Counted from the first letter of the stretch, positions 9,592 through 18,928 are shown. The stretch: DNA of 59,986 bases from CAIVPM01 sp964477265 (GCA_964477265.1 CAYZDJ010000018.1:1-59986), one strand, 5' to 3'. Translations and numbers: made by a program. Notes: a model not told the origin generated them from the sequence alone.

Positions 9592-10479
9592 ATGAAAAAT
9601 ATTTCTGTAATAGGAGCAGGCACAATGGGCAATGGTATTGCACACGTATTTGCACAAACTAATTTTAATGTAACGCTTATTGATGTTAATGCAGCACAGC
9701 TTGAAAAAGCATTGGCAACCATTGGTAAAAACCTTGACAGACAGGTTACCAAAGGCACTTTAACCGAAGAGCAAAAAGCATCAACTCTTGCCAATCTTAC
9801 CACACAAACAGATGTTGCTGCTGGTGTTGCCAATGCCGATTTAGTGGTAGAAGCTGCAACAGAAAATGTAGATTTAAAACTGAAAATATTTAAGCAACTT
9901 GATGAGGTTGCTCCTGCAAATTGCATTTTGGCTACAAACACTTCATCAATATCTATTACCAAAATTGCAGCAGTTACAAAACGTGCAGATAAAGTAATAG
10001 GCATGCACTTTATGAATCCTGTGCCTGTGATGAAACTGGTTGAAATTATTAATGGCTATGCAACAAGTAAAGATGTTACCAATACTATTGTTGAGCTAAG
10101 CAAACAACTTGGCAAAATACCTTGCAGCGTTAACGATTATCCTGGTTTTATTGCCAATAGAATTTTAATGCCAATGATTAACGAAGCTATTTATAGTTTG
10201 TATGAAGGCGTTGCTGGTGTTGAGGAAATTGATACTGTAATGAAATTAGGTATGGCTCATCCTATGGGGCCTTTGCAATTAGCTGACTTTATTGGTCTTG
10301 ATGTTTGCTTAAGTATTTTAAGAGTGTTACACGATGGATTTGGTAATCCCAAATATGCACCTTGTCCATTATTAGTAAATATGGTTACTGCTGGTAAATT
10401 GGGAGCAAAAAGTGGCGAAGGATTTTATGTATATACCGCTGGCAGCAAAGATTTAGTGGTGAGTAGCAGTTTTAAGTAG
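9592..10479 (+). CDS. 3-hydroxybutyryl-CoA dehydrogenase (3-hydroxyacyl-CoA dehydrogenase family)
   Basis: NAD(P)-dependent oxidation of 3-hydroxyacyl-CoA to 3-ketoacyl-CoA in fatty-acid or butyrate-type metabolism. The 295-residue length is typical of the stand-alone enzyme. The N-terminal Rossmann fold starts with GAGTMGNGIAHVFAQ (about 7-21) and has the acidic strand end LIDVN. The catalytic histidine lies in MHFMNPVPVMKLVEI, and the C-terminal 3HCDH domain carries DYPGFIANRILMPMINEA and GPLQLADFIGLD. An acyl-CoA dehydrogenase lies 3 kb away (13497) and may serve the same pathway, but they are not in one operon. The enzyme is cytoplasmic. A degenerate CGCAGA-type repeat follows the stop. 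Confidence 0.96.
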   Translation: MKNISVIGAGTMGNGIAHVFAQTNFNVTLIDVNAAQLEKALATIGKNLDRQVTKGTLTEEQKASTLANLTTQTDVAAGVANADLVVEAATENVDLKLKIFKQLDEVAPANCILATNTSSISITKIAAVTKRADKVIGMHFMNPVPVMKLVEIINGYATSKDVTNTIVELSKQLGKIPCSVNDYPGFIANRILMPMINEAIYSLYEGVAGVEEIDTVMKLGMAHPMGPLQLADFIGLDVCLSILRVLHDGFGNPKYAPCPLLVNMVTAGKLGAKSGEGFYVYTAGSKDLVVSSSFK

Positions 10480-10496
10480 TATTTTTTTATTTTTAT

Positions 10497-10562
10497 AACC
10501 GCAGAAAACGCAAAGTGTTTACGCAAAGTAAAACATAAGCTTAGTGTTCTTTGCGGTTTTTT
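10497..10562. repeat. Degenerate CGCAAAG-type dispersed intergenic repeat
   Basis: AACCGCAGAAAACGCAAAG is followed by TTTACGCAAAG and ends with CTTTGCGGTTTTTT, forming a loose inverted repeat. Similar CGCAGA/CGCAAAG tracts lie at 29592 and 34538. The terminal GCGGTTTTTT arm pairs with AACCGC at the left end, so it may also end the hbd transcript. Confidence 0.6.
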
Positions 10563-10663
10563 ATTTGTGTACTTCGTGGTAAAATTTCGCTATAATTTTT
10601 ATATTAAAAAAGATTTAACATTTTTTTGGCAATAGATTTCGTTACTCAAAATTATTTTTGGGT

Positions 10664-11254
10664 ATGCTTAAAAAACTAACAGCCACAGCACTTTTTATTT
10701 TTTGTTTTTCATTAATCTACTCTCAGGATATTTTGGTTTTTAAGAAGAAAAAACAAACTATTAAAAACTATTGGAAAGGTAGCACAATTGCTTTTCAATT
10801 ACAAAATGGAGATTGGCAAAAAGGTGAGATTACTAGAATTAAAAACGATTCTTTTCAGATTATTCCAACAGCAATACTCTTTACTCCAATAGGAGTTGAT
10901 ACCATTCGTTTTCCACTTGAAAAATACAGCATTAAAGATATTTATGCTTTGCCCAAAGAAGGTGTGGTTGTAGATTACCAAAGAGGATATTTTGACATTT
11001 CAAGCACTGGTGGTACTAATTATGGGGCTTTTATTGCAAATGGTTTAATATTCAGGATTGGTGCTGCTGGCTACGCTACATTAAATATTGCCAATTCGTT
11101 TATACTTGATGGTGGCTTAACCAATGAAAATGTGAAGCCATTAACCACAGCAGCAGGTGTATTTGCCTTTGGATTGTTATTAAAGAGCTTATACAAACAA
11201 ACTATAAAACTTGGAAGAAAACATCATTTAGAAACAGTTAAACTTTCTAAATAG
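10664..11254 (+). CDS. Exported or membrane protein of unknown function
   Basis: 196 residues from the ATG at 10664; a TTG two codons earlier is less likely. Residues 1-20 look like a signal peptide (LKKLTATALFIFCFSLIYSQ). The following ~70 residues are rich in charged and beta-forming stretches (IAFQLQNGDWQKGEITRIKN), reminiscent of a small beta domain. The rest has moderately hydrophobic, Gly/Ala-rich segments (GLIFRIGAAGYATLNIANSF, then AAGVFAFGLLLKSLY). I do not recognise a named family. It converges with mgtE, with 4 bases between the stop codons. Confidence 0.75.
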   Translation: MLKKLTATALFIFCFSLIYSQDILVFKKKKQTIKNYWKGSTIAFQLQNGDWQKGEITRIKNDSFQIIPTAILFTPIGVDTIRFPLEKYSIKDIYALPKEGVVVDYQRGYFDISSTGGTNYGAFIANGLIFRIGAAGYATLNIANSFILDGGLTNENVKPLTTAAGVFAFGLLLKSLYKQTIKLGRKHHLETVKLSK

Positions 11255-11258
11255 ATAC

Positions 11259-12650
11259 TTACAACAATATTCCCTGCAAGAAAAAATATGCAGCACTAAA
11301 GTAAATTAAAAGCCCAGTAACATCTACCAGTGTTGCAACAAATGGAGCTGATGAAACGGCAGGATCGGCACCCAAACGTTTTAACAATAATGGCAACATG
11401 CTGCCACTTAAAGTTCCCCAAAGCACCACTCCAATTAATGAAAGCCCTACTGCTAAGGCAATGCGTACATAATGATCACCATAAATATTTGGTGCTATGC
11501 TATGCCACACAATTACACGTATAAAACCAATTATACCAAGCACAGCACCAAGCATTAAACCACTTGTAATTTCTCTACGCAATACACGCCACCAATGAGC
11601 TATAGTAATTTCTCCAACAGCCATTGCTTGTATAATTAATGTGCTTGCCTGGCTGCCACTATTGCCACCACTGCTTATAATCAATGGCACAAATAAAGCC
11701 AGTACAACTGCCTTTTGAATTTCATGCTCAAAGTATTGCATTACACTGGCAGTAAGCAATTCGCCCAAAAACAAAACTACCAGCCAGCCAATTCTTTTTT
11801 TAAATAAGCTGAATAATGGTGTATCTAAATAAGGCTGGCTTAACGCTTCGGTACCACCCATCTTTTGCATATCCTCACTAAACTCTTCATTTGCCACCCA
11901 GAGCATATCATCAATAGTTACAATACCAAGCAACTTATTATTATCATCAGTTACAGGTAATGCAACACGATTGTTCATTTTAAAAACATTATTTGCATGT
12001 TCCTGATCATCGTTCACATTTAGTGCTACAACACGCTCATCCATTAATTCAGCAACTGTTTTTTCTGGGGTAGCCAAAATAAAATCTCTGATTCTTATAT
12101 CATCAAGCAATTCACCATGTTCGTCAATTACATAAATAACATCAGTAGTTTCGCTATGCTTACCAAATTTTCTAATGGTTTCATATACTTCTGCAACAGT
12201 GTTATGTGCATATACATAAACATAATCAGGAGTCATCAACCTGCCAACACTATCTTCAGGATACCCAAGCATTGCCAAAGTAATTTTTCTTTCCTCCGGA
12301 TTCAATAATTTTATTAAATCTCTTATAGCAGCATTAGGTAATTCTTCCAAAAAATCTGTTCTGTCATCAGGTGGTAAATCGTTTAGTAGTTCTGCAGTTT
12401 TATTGGGAGGAAGTTCTTTAATAATCAACTTTTGAGTAGAGAAGTCTAGTATCTTAAACACCTTAGAAGCCCTATGAATGCTCATATTGGCAATAATAGG
12501 TGCTTCATAATTTTCATTATTATTTATTAGTTCAGCAACATCGCTAATGTTTTGCTCATTCAAAAAATCGGCAATAGCCAACTGATTTTGCTGTGCAATT
12601 ATTTCTTCGAACTGGTGCTGCAGACTTGGGGCTTCTAATTCCAAACTCAT
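11259..12650 (-). CDS. mgtE: Magnesium transporter MgtE
   Basis: Mg2+ channel/transporter of the inner membrane, 463 residues, normal length. The N-terminal cytoplasmic MgtE_N superhelix covers about 20-135 (LPPDDRTDFLEELPN, LLNPEERK). Two CBS domains follow (about 137-260; SVGRLMTPDYV and the second around ELMDERVVALNVNDD). The C-terminal five-helix membrane domain contains VPLIISSGGNSGSQASTLII, the ion-pathway signature, and ends near residue 460. In the family, Mg2+ binding to the cytoplasmic domains closes the pore. The gene lies 52 bases downstream of the GLPGLI gene on the same strand, so they may be cotranscribed, though no functional link is known. Confidence 0.97.
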   Translation of the reverse strand: MSLELEAPSLQHQFEEIIAQQNQLAIADFLNEQNISDVAELINNNENYEAPIIANMSIHRASKVFKILDFSTQKLIIKELPPNKTAELLNDLPPDDRTDFLEELPNAAIRDLIKLLNPEERKITLAMLGYPEDSVGRLMTPDYVYVYAHNTVAEVYETIRKFGKHSETTDVIYVIDEHGELLDDIRIRDFILATPEKTVAELMDERVVALNVNDDQEHANNVFKMNNRVALPVTDDNNKLLGIVTIDDMLWVANEEFSEDMQKMGGTEALSQPYLDTPLFSLFKKRIGWLVVLFLGELLTASVMQYFEHEIQKAVVLALFVPLIISSGGNSGSQASTLIIQAMAVGEITIAHWWRVLRREITSGLMLGAVLGIIGFIRVIVWHSIAPNIYGDHYVRIALAVGLSLIGVVLWGTLSGSMLPLLLKRLGADPAVSSAPFVATLVDVTGLLIYFSAAYFFLQGILL

Positions 12651-12702
12651 AATGTGGCGAAGTTAGAAGATTTGATTGCTATCCATCGACTCTAACTATA
12701 AT

Positions 12703-13383
12703 TTAATGTACATTAATATATATTCTGTTCAATTCCTCATCTTTTTCTTTAAGAATGTTTTGGGCTTCTTCATCGCTGATAACTTTGCCTGTTGTTGGTT
12801 CAAAAATTTTAATATTGATTTTTTCTATTTTTATTGCCTTTTGCAGCACTTTTCCTTTCGAGTTTTTTTGATGATAAATACATTCTAAAGTTGTTCCTGG
12901 CAAACCTTTGTACATAGATGTACAACTATGGTAAGCAGGTAAATCTTTTGTAAACCAAGCTTCATACTCCCAATCATTTATTTTAAATGTTGCCAATGTG
13001 CATTTATATCCAAGTATATATTTTGTAGAATCCAATACTTCCCATTGATATAGTTTAACAGTGTCATAAATAATTCTCTTGAATTTGCCAGCCAAGTGAC
13101 TTTGCATCACAACTTTTTTTGTTGAAAAATTATAATATTCTGCATGAGATTGAAAATCCCTTCCAACTTCTCTATTTTTAAATTTTATTTTTTCTTCACC
13201 TTTAAATGGTCTAACATAAGAGACAGAATCATTAATCACTAACAATTCTGGATAATGCCCAGTAATTGTATCATTTATTTTTTCATTGTATTCATAAGTC
13301 TCAAAGAAAATGACATAGTTTTTTTGTGCAAAAACTACCGAATGTAAAATCCAAAAAAAGATTATTAAGGTTATACGTCTCAT
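12703..13383 (-). CDS. GLPGLI family exported protein
   Basis: 226 residues from the ATG at 13383, chosen because it opens directly into a signal peptide (RRITLIIFFWILHSVVFAQ). The reading frame extends further upstream to 13476, but that extension is not signal-like. The protein contains the family hallmark GLPGTTLE in the C-terminal half, preceded by LGYKCTLATFKINDWEYEAW, which is the usual GLPGLI context. Members are secreted Bacteroidota proteins of unknown role, often near TonB-dependent receptors; no receptor is present here. Upstream of mgtE (52 bases) and divergent from the acyl-CoA dehydrogenase. Confidence 0.88.
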   Translation of the reverse strand: MRRITLIIFFWILHSVVFAQKNYVIFFETYEYNEKINDTITGHYPELLVINDSVSYVRPFKGEEKIKFKNREVGRDFQSHAEYYNFSTKKVVMQSHLAGKFKRIIYDTVKLYQWEVLDSTKYILGYKCTLATFKINDWEYEAWFTKDLPAYHSCTSMYKGLPGTTLECIYHQKNSKGKVLQKAIKIEKINIKIFEPTTGKVISDEEAQNILKEKDEELNRIYINVH

Positions 13384-13496
13384 GATATAAAATTGCTCAA
13401 ATGTAAAGTTTTGCATTAGTAAAAATGATTTAACTTTTATCATTGTTACCAATCCTATACATTTGCAAACTAACAATTGTTAGCAAAAAATATTTT

Positions 13497-14636
13497 ATGA
13501 ATTTTCTACAAACTGAATTAGTGCAACAAGTAGCACAAAGTGCAAAAGAATTTGCTCAACAACATATAAAACCTCACTTAATGGAGTGGGACGAAAATCA
13601 GGAATTTCCTGTGCATATTTTTAAAGAATTAGGGAAACTTGGTATGATGGGTGTGCTTGTACCTGAGGAATATGGAGGCACTGGTTTAGGTTATTTTGAA
13701 TATAATGCTATTATTCAGGAAATTGCTCAAGTATGTGGAAGTATTGGTTTGAGTGTTGCTGCTCATAATAGTCTTTGTACAAATCATATTTTAACTTTTG
13801 GAAATGAAGAACAAAAGAAAAAATATTTACCAAAGCTTGCAACTGCAGAACATATAGGTGCTTGGGGCTTAACAGAACCAAACACAGGCAGCGATGCTGG
13901 CAATATGAAAACCACTGCTATTAAAGATGGCAATGACTGGATTTTAAATGGCACAAAAAGCTGGATTACTCATGGCAAAAGTGGAGACATAGCAGTTGTT
14001 GTTACAAGAACTGGCGAACCTCGTGCAAAAAATAATTCAACTTGTTTTGTTGTTGAAAGGGGTACACCTGGTTTTACTGCTGGTAAAAAAGAAAATAAAT
14101 TGGGAATGCGTGCAAGCGAAACTTGCGAAATGATTTTTGATAACTGTAGAATAAGTGATGCACAAAGACTTGGCGAAGTTGGCGATGGCTTTAAGCAAGC
14201 AATGAAAATATTGGATGGTGGGCGTTTGTCAATTGCTGCATTAAGTGTGGGCATTGCAAAAGGTGCTTATAAAGCTGCATTGCAGTATAGCAAAGAACGC
14301 CATCAGTTTGACCAACCTATTTCAAGCTTTCAGGGCATTAGTTTTAAATTGGCAGATATGGCTACAGAAATTGAAGCTGCTGATTTACTTTTATTGCAGG
14401 CATGTGATACAAAAGAACGTGGTGGCAAAGTAACCTTGCAAGGTGCAATGGCAAAATATTATGGCAGCGAAGTTGCTGTAAAAGCAAGTACAGAAGCTGT
14501 TCAGATATTTGGTGGCTATGGTTACACAAAAGATTTTCCTGTAGAAAAATTTTACAGAGACAGCAAGCTTTGCACTATTGGTGAAGGCACAAGTGAAATT
14601 CAAAAATTAGTTATTGCAAGAGAAATATTAGGTTAA
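13497..14636 (+). CDS. Acyl-CoA dehydrogenase
   Basis: FAD-dependent alpha,beta-dehydrogenation of acyl-CoA, probably short- or branched-chain. 379 residues from ATG 13497; upstream in-frame codons back to 13443 are unlikely. N-terminal helical domain with LGMMGVLVPEEYGGTGLGY, FAD-binding middle domain with WGLTEPNTGSDAGNMKTTA and LNGTKSWITHG, and C-terminal domain with QFDQPISSFQGISFKLADMA, QIFGGYGYTKDFPVEKFYRD and IGEGTSEIQKLVIAREIL are all intact. An exact TACATTTG -7-like box lies at 13458-13465, 32 bases before the start. It may work with the 3-hydroxybutyryl-CoA dehydrogenase at 9592. The electron acceptor ETF is not in this window. Confidence 0.96.
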   Translation: MNFLQTELVQQVAQSAKEFAQQHIKPHLMEWDENQEFPVHIFKELGKLGMMGVLVPEEYGGTGLGYFEYNAIIQEIAQVCGSIGLSVAAHNSLCTNHILTFGNEEQKKKYLPKLATAEHIGAWGLTEPNTGSDAGNMKTTAIKDGNDWILNGTKSWITHGKSGDIAVVVTRTGEPRAKNNSTCFVVERGTPGFTAGKKENKLGMRASETCEMIFDNCRISDAQRLGEVGDGFKQAMKILDGGRLSIAALSVGIAKGAYKAALQYSKERHQFDQPISSFQGISFKLADMATEIEAADLLLLQACDTKERGGKVTLQGAMAKYYGSEVAVKASTEAVQIFGGYGYTKDFPVEKFYRDSKLCTIGEGTSEIQKLVIAREILG

Positions 14637-14639
14637 AAA

Positions 14640-16889
14640 TTATTTGTTATATAAATGCATCAATACTCTTTCTGGAGTCATTGGTGCATTTGCATTTAAG
14701 GTGGCTTTGTCATTAAAATTTTTTATAGCATTTTCCAAAGCAAAGTAAGCACCAATACCATACATCAAAGGTGGCTCACCAACTGCTTTACTTTTAAAAA
14801 TAGCAAGGTTGTCCTTATCTGTTTCTAAAAAATGAATATTAATTTCTTTAGGAACACTGTAAATATCTGGCACTTTATAAGTTGATAATGCATTGCTACG
14901 CAACTTTCCATTAGTATCATAAACAACTTCCTCCATTGTCATCCAACCAATACCTTGCACTAAACCGCCTTCAATTTGTCCAATGTCAATTGCTTTATTT
15001 ATACTACTTCCAAAGTCGTGAACAATATCAACTTTATCTACTTCGTAAATTCCCCTTAAGCAATCTACAGTTACAGTAGTTGCAGCTGTGCCATACACAT
15101 GATAAGCAAATGGATGCCCTTTTTCTTTTGCTTTATCAAAATGAATTTCAGGTGTTGAGTAATGTGCGTGTTCACTTAATGAAATTCTTTGCACAAAAGC
15201 CATTTGTACAACTTTATTCCAGGTTAAATCTGTTGCAACATTATTATTATACACAACTTCATCTTTAAATACAATATCGTTTTCATTTGTTTGCAATGCA
15301 GCAGCAGCAACAGCTTTAAGTCGTTTCAAAATTTCATTGCAAGCGATTAAAGTTGCTTTTCCATTTAAGTCAGCAGTAGCACTTGCAGCACTTGGCGATG
15401 TGTTGGCAATGCGAAAAGTATTAGTGCTATTTACTCTAATTCTATTAGCAACAATAGAAAAAGTTTGTGCAGCAACTTGTAGCATTTTTGTGTTTACACC
15501 TTGTCCCATTTCTACAGCACCAGTACTAATATTTACACTTCCATCGGTATAAACGTGTACCAAACTTCTTGCATTATTCATTAAGGTATTGGTAAAAGAA
15601 ATACCAAAACATATCGGCATTAGCGAAAAACCTTTCTTAAGTAATTTATTTTGCTGATTAAACTGTTCTATTTCTTTTCTTGTTTTTTCAAAATCAAATA
15701 ACTCATTGGCTTTATTCCAACATTCATTGGCTTCGCTTACAACCTTCTGTCCATAAGGTAGTTCATCATTTGTTTGCAATAAATTTTTTTGTTGAATAAC
15801 AGATTTATCAATATTTAATTCTTGTGCAACTTTTGCAATAGCAGCCTCAATTACAAACATTCCTTGTGGTCCACCAAAACCCCTGAAAGCAGTATTGGGT
15901 GGCAAATGTGTTCTGCAACTATATGCTGTTGCTGTAACATTTGGAATGTAATAACTATTGGTGCAATGGAATAAAGTTCTCTCTAAAACAGCAGGTGATA
16001 AATCTGCACTTGCACCAGCATTTTGATAGAATGAAACTTCATAAGCAATAATTTTTAAGTCTTTATTTAAACCAATTTTATAGTCTGATGAATATGGATG
16101 ACGCTTACCCGTCATACGCATATCTTCCATTCTGTGTAGTGAATATTTTACAGGCTGTTTAGTAATTTGTGTAGCCACAGCACACAATGCAGCCCAAGTA
16201 TTTGCTTGGTCTTCTTTGCCACCAAAACCACCACCCAAACGAGTTACATCAATTTCTATTTGGTGCATTGGCAGGCCTGTAACACTACTTACTGCACGTT
16301 GCACGGCTGTTGGCCCTTGTGTTGAAGAATAAATTTTTATACCACCTTGCTCTGTTGGAATTGTGTATGCACCTTGTGTTTCAATGTATAAATGTTCTTG
16401 TCCATTGGTTTCAGTTTTTCCTTCAAAAATGTATTCGCAATCTTTCCAGGCATTTTCAACTTCACCCATTTTAAACTTTCGTGGTGGTACTATTAATTCA
16501 TTTTTGGCAGCAGCAACTCTTGGGTCTGTAATTACTTCAAGTGGTTCTATTTCTACTTTAATTTTCTTTAAAGCTTTACGAGCAATATGTTCAGTTTCTG
16601 CAACAACAAGTGCTATAGGCATTCCACAAAAATGAACATGATGATTTGCCAATAAAGGTTCATCTTGTATAATGCCACCAATCTCATTTTTCCCTTTAAT
16701 ATCTTTTGCAGTAATAATTTTTACAACGCCATCCATAGCATCTGCTTCAGTAATATCAAGGCTTCTAATAATTCCGTGTGCAACTGTGCTATCAAAACAA
16801 ACAGCATACAAAGTGTTTTGTAAAACGTTTATATCATCTAAATAAATTGATTCTCCACGAACGTGAGAGTAGCTATCAATATTTTTCAT
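14640..16889 (-). CDS. xdhB: Xanthine dehydrogenase molybdenum-binding subunit (XdhB-type)
   Basis: Molybdopterin-binding large subunit of a purine hydroxylase (xanthine to uric acid). 749 residues from ATG 16889; a TTG two codons upstream is less likely. Visible are the N-terminal a/b-hammerhead domain (HVRGESIYLDDI to LANHHVHFCGMPIALVVAE), the Moco-binding motif GGGFGGKEDQ, PPNTAFRGFGGPQG, EMGQGVNTKMLQVAAQ, and the C-terminal KAVGEPPLMYGIGAYFA with the catalytic Glu of GEPP. The FAD/2Fe-2S small subunit that normally accompanies it (XdhA) is absent from both flanks: upstream is the divergent SET gene and downstream the convergent acyl-CoA dehydrogenase. The substrate could be another purine or aldehyde, but similarity to XdhB looks best. 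Confidence 0.9.
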   Translation of the reverse strand: MKNIDSYSHVRGESIYLDDINVLQNTLYAVCFDSTVAHGIIRSLDITEADAMDGVVKIITAKDIKGKNEIGGIIQDEPLLANHHVHFCGMPIALVVAETEHIARKALKKIKVEIEPLEVITDPRVAAAKNELIVPPRKFKMGEVENAWKDCEYIFEGKTETNGQEHLYIETQGAYTIPTEQGGIKIYSSTQGPTAVQRAVSSVTGLPMHQIEIDVTRLGGGFGGKEDQANTWAALCAVATQITKQPVKYSLHRMEDMRMTGKRHPYSSDYKIGLNKDLKIIAYEVSFYQNAGASADLSPAVLERTLFHCTNSYYIPNVTATAYSCRTHLPPNTAFRGFGGPQGMFVIEAAIAKVAQELNIDKSVIQQKNLLQTNDELPYGQKVVSEANECWNKANELFDFEKTRKEIEQFNQQNKLLKKGFSLMPICFGISFTNTLMNNARSLVHVYTDGSVNISTGAVEMGQGVNTKMLQVAAQTFSIVANRIRVNSTNTFRIANTSPSAASATADLNGKATLIACNEILKRLKAVAAAALQTNENDIVFKDEVVYNNNVATDLTWNKVVQMAFVQRISLSEHAHYSTPEIHFDKAKEKGHPFAYHVYGTAATTVTVDCLRGIYEVDKVDIVHDFGSSINKAIDIGQIEGGLVQGIGWMTMEEVVYDTNGKLRSNALSTYKVPDIYSVPKEINIHFLETDKDNLAIFKSKAVGEPPLMYGIGAYFALENAIKNFNDKATLNANAPMTPERVLMHLYNK

Positions 16890-16978
16890 TGGCAAAAATT
16901 GAATTGCTAAAGATAAGATAAATTAAATGCTATAACATATTAAAATGTTTGTGTCAAGTACTAAAAATCAGAAACTCA

Positions 16979-17007
16979 TTTGCAACCATAATCAACGTAT
17001 ATATTTT
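16979..17007 (+). promoter_or_regulatory. Possible promoter of the SET/ATP-grasp cluster
   Basis: TTTG at 16979-16982 followed after 17 bases by TATATTTT at 17000-17007, a 7-of-8 match to TAnnTTTG, about 50 bases before the ATG at 17057. The spacing fits the range known for Bacteroidota (TTG, 17-23 bases, TAnnTTTG). Both boxes are in AT-rich DNA, so chance matches are likely. Confidence 0.28.
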
Positions 17008-17056
17008 AATATTTCTTTAATTAAACTAATAGCTAACATTGTATTCTACTAATATT

Positions 17057-17545
17057 ATGAATAGCAATTTGCAAACCAAACAATCTTACACAATCTTTTG
17101 CCATCAAGCATTTGCTGATGTTTTGCAAAACAATATAACTAACGAAAAAAGTTTGCATACAACAAAAGCATTTAAAAAAAATGAAGTGTTGTGTAATTTT
17201 TCTGGTGGTGCTGTTTCAACAACTCCAACTTATTTAACAGTACAAACAGGATTGAATGAACATATAACACTACAACCCGAGTTTTTGCAGTACTGTAACC
17301 ATAGTTGCGAGCCAAATTGTTTTTTTGATACAACAAGTTTTGAATTAGTTGCCCTAAAGGATATTAATATTGGCGATGAGCTTACCTTTTTTTATCCAAG
17401 CAGTGAGTGGAATATGGATCAACCGTTTGCCTGTACCTGTGGTAATAAAAATTGTTTGCATACTATAAAAGGTGCTGCATATTTGTCGAGAGAGGTTTTG
17501 TCGAAATACAAGCTGACTGATTTTATTCAATCAATGTTAAAGTAA
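17057..17545 (+). CDS. Stand-alone SET-domain methyltransferase-like protein
   Basis: 162 residues from ATG 17057; an upstream TTG at 17039 is less likely. The protein is almost entirely a SET domain. The S-adenosylmethionine/knot motif NHSCEPNC lies at about 81-88, the second knot element GDELTFFYPSSEW at about 111-123, and a Cys-rich post-SET motif (CTCGNKNCLHT, about 126-136) that should bind zinc follows. The post-SET cysteines complete the lysine channel in eukaryotic lysine methyltransferases; here the substrate is unknown. It is the first gene of a compact cluster, 42 bases before an ATP-grasp gene. A related SET domain is fused to an ATP-grasp domain at 19194, which strongly suggests joint function. 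Confidence 0.85.
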   Translation: MNSNLQTKQSYTIFCHQAFADVLQNNITNEKSLHTTKAFKKNEVLCNFSGGAVSTTPTYLTVQTGLNEHITLQPEFLQYCNHSCEPNCFFDTTSFELVALKDINIGDELTFFYPSSEWNMDQPFACTCGNKNCLHTIKGAAYLSREVLSKYKLTDFIQSMLK

Positions 17546-17587
17546 AAACTCTTAAAGGTTTTAAAAGCCTTATAGGTTTAGTATATT

Positions 17588-18673
17588 ATGATTTTACCAA
17601 CTAACTTAACTGTTTTTGTTTTGGCACCAAGTGTTGAAACAAAAGATGAAAACATTGATTATTATTATGACTTTTCTCAAAGCATAGCAGAATATACAAA
17701 GGTGTTTGATGAGCTTAAACTCAAGTGGCAATGGGTTCCTGTAACATTAATTAACTTTAAGGAAATTATTTTTTCTATTAAAAATGAATGCGAAGCAAAT
17801 GACTTGCAGCCTTTGTTTTTTAATTTGTGTGATGGTGATGAATTGAATGAAGCACCAGGCATTTCAGTGATAAAATATTTGGATGAATTGCAATTAAATT
17901 ATACAGGCAGTGATGAATATTTTTATAATATCACTACATCAAAACAAAAAATGAAACAGGCTTTTGATGAACATAATGTAGCCAACGCAGCCTGGCAGTT
18001 TATTGAAAGCATTGATGATATTGACGAAGAAATTTTTAAAAAAATTGGCTCGCCAATAATTGTTAAGCCTGCTGTAAGTGGTGGCAGTATGGGTGTTGGT
18101 GTAAAAAATGTTGTGCATAATATTGATGAGCTAAAAGAACAAGTAACTAAAATGCTCAATGGTTACAGGGGTTGGAATTTGAATGCAGGTGGTATTATTG
18201 CTGAACAATTTATTGTTGGTGCAGAGTTTACTGTTTTAATAACTGGTGATTATGATAAACCAGAAACAATAAAAGTTTATACGCCTGTTGAAAGGGTGTT
18301 TCATAATTCGTTGGCAGAAGAAGAAAAGTTTTTAAGCTTTGACAGGCTTTGGGAAATTTATGAAGATGAAACACAAATGCCCAATGAAGAAAATTTTTAT
18401 GAATATGCTTTGCCTGATAAAAGTTTGATTGAGGGTATAAAACAAATCAGCCTTGATGCTTATAATTCCTGCAAAGGAAAAGGATATACAAGGGTTGATG
18501 TAAGAATGGACAATGCAACAAAAAAGTTGTATGTGCTTGAAGTGAATGCACAGTGTGGTTTGAGTGAAGATGAAGATTATACTTCTATTGGTGCAATTTT
18601 AAAATTTAGTAATGTAAGTTTTACAAGTTTGGTGAAAGATATTATTGAAAATAGTTTGAGGGAAAATTTATAA
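17588..18673 (+). CDS. ATP-grasp ligase, D-alanine-D-alanine ligase-like
   Basis: 361 residues. ATP-grasp enzymes activate a carboxylate as acyl phosphate and join it to an amine. An N-terminal pre-ATP-grasp region (FVLAPSVETKDENIDYYYDF, FNLCDGDELNEAPG) resembles Ddl. The central domain has GSPIIVKPAVSGGSMGVGVK (about 155-174) as the nucleotide loop. The C-terminal part ends with RVDVRMD and YVLEVNAQCGLSEDEDY (about 315-331), which retains the Mg-binding Glu and Asn. True D-Ala-D-Ala ligases have the end motif EINTxPG, which is altered here, so cell-wall synthesis is unlikely. It lies between the SET gene and a toxin-antitoxin pair. Probable role: making an amide bond in a small peptide or modifying a protein end; this is inference. 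Confidence 0.85.
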   Translation: MILPTNLTVFVLAPSVETKDENIDYYYDFSQSIAEYTKVFDELKLKWQWVPVTLINFKEIIFSIKNECEANDLQPLFFNLCDGDELNEAPGISVIKYLDELQLNYTGSDEYFYNITTSKQKMKQAFDEHNVANAAWQFIESIDDIDEEIFKKIGSPIIVKPAVSGGSMGVGVKNVVHNIDELKEQVTKMLNGYRGWNLNAGGIIAEQFIVGAEFTVLITGDYDKPETIKVYTPVERVFHNSLAEEEKFLSFDRLWEIYEDETQMPNEENFYEYALPDKSLIEGIKQISLDAYNSCKGKGYTRVDVRMDNATKKLYVLEVNAQCGLSEDEDYTSIGAILKFSNVSFTSLVKDIIENSLRENL

Positions 18674-18694
18674 ATTTGGTGTAAAATATTTTGT

Positions 18695-18928
18695 ATGAAT
18701 TATTCAATTAAAGAAGAGTTGCATCAGTTGATTGATAAATGTGAGGAAGAGGCTGTGTTGTATGAAATAAAACAAAAGTTGACACACAATGAAGAAGATT
18801 GGTGGGGTTCTGATTTCACTAAAGAAGAACAAGACGAAATGTTGGAAGCTTCAAAGCAAGTTAAACAAGGCGTATTTAGTACAAATGAAGATGTAATGAA
18901 AATATTTGATAAATGGAAAGGCAAATAA
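18695..18928 (+). CDS. Small antitoxin-like protein
   Basis: 77 residues, acidic, predicted mainly helical (HQLIDKCEEEAVLYEIKQKL, then FTKEEQDEMLEASKQVKQG). No DNA-binding fold is obvious from reading. Its last 16 bases overlap the start of a ParE/RelE-type toxin at 18913, the usual antitoxin-first arrangement, and this is the main reason for the call. It lies 21 bases after the ATP-grasp gene inside the SET/ATP-grasp cluster, an unusual location. Confidence 0.75.
   Translation: MNYSIKEELHQLIDKCEEEAVLYEIKQKLTHNEEDWWGSDFTKEEQDEMLEASKQVKQGVFSTNEDVMKIFDKWKGK

Noticed and set aside
17588..18673. Reading this gene as ddl (D-alanine-D-alanine ligase)
   Set aside because: The end motif reads EVNAQCGLSED, not EINTxPG, and the context is SET/ATP-grasp, not cell-wall genes.
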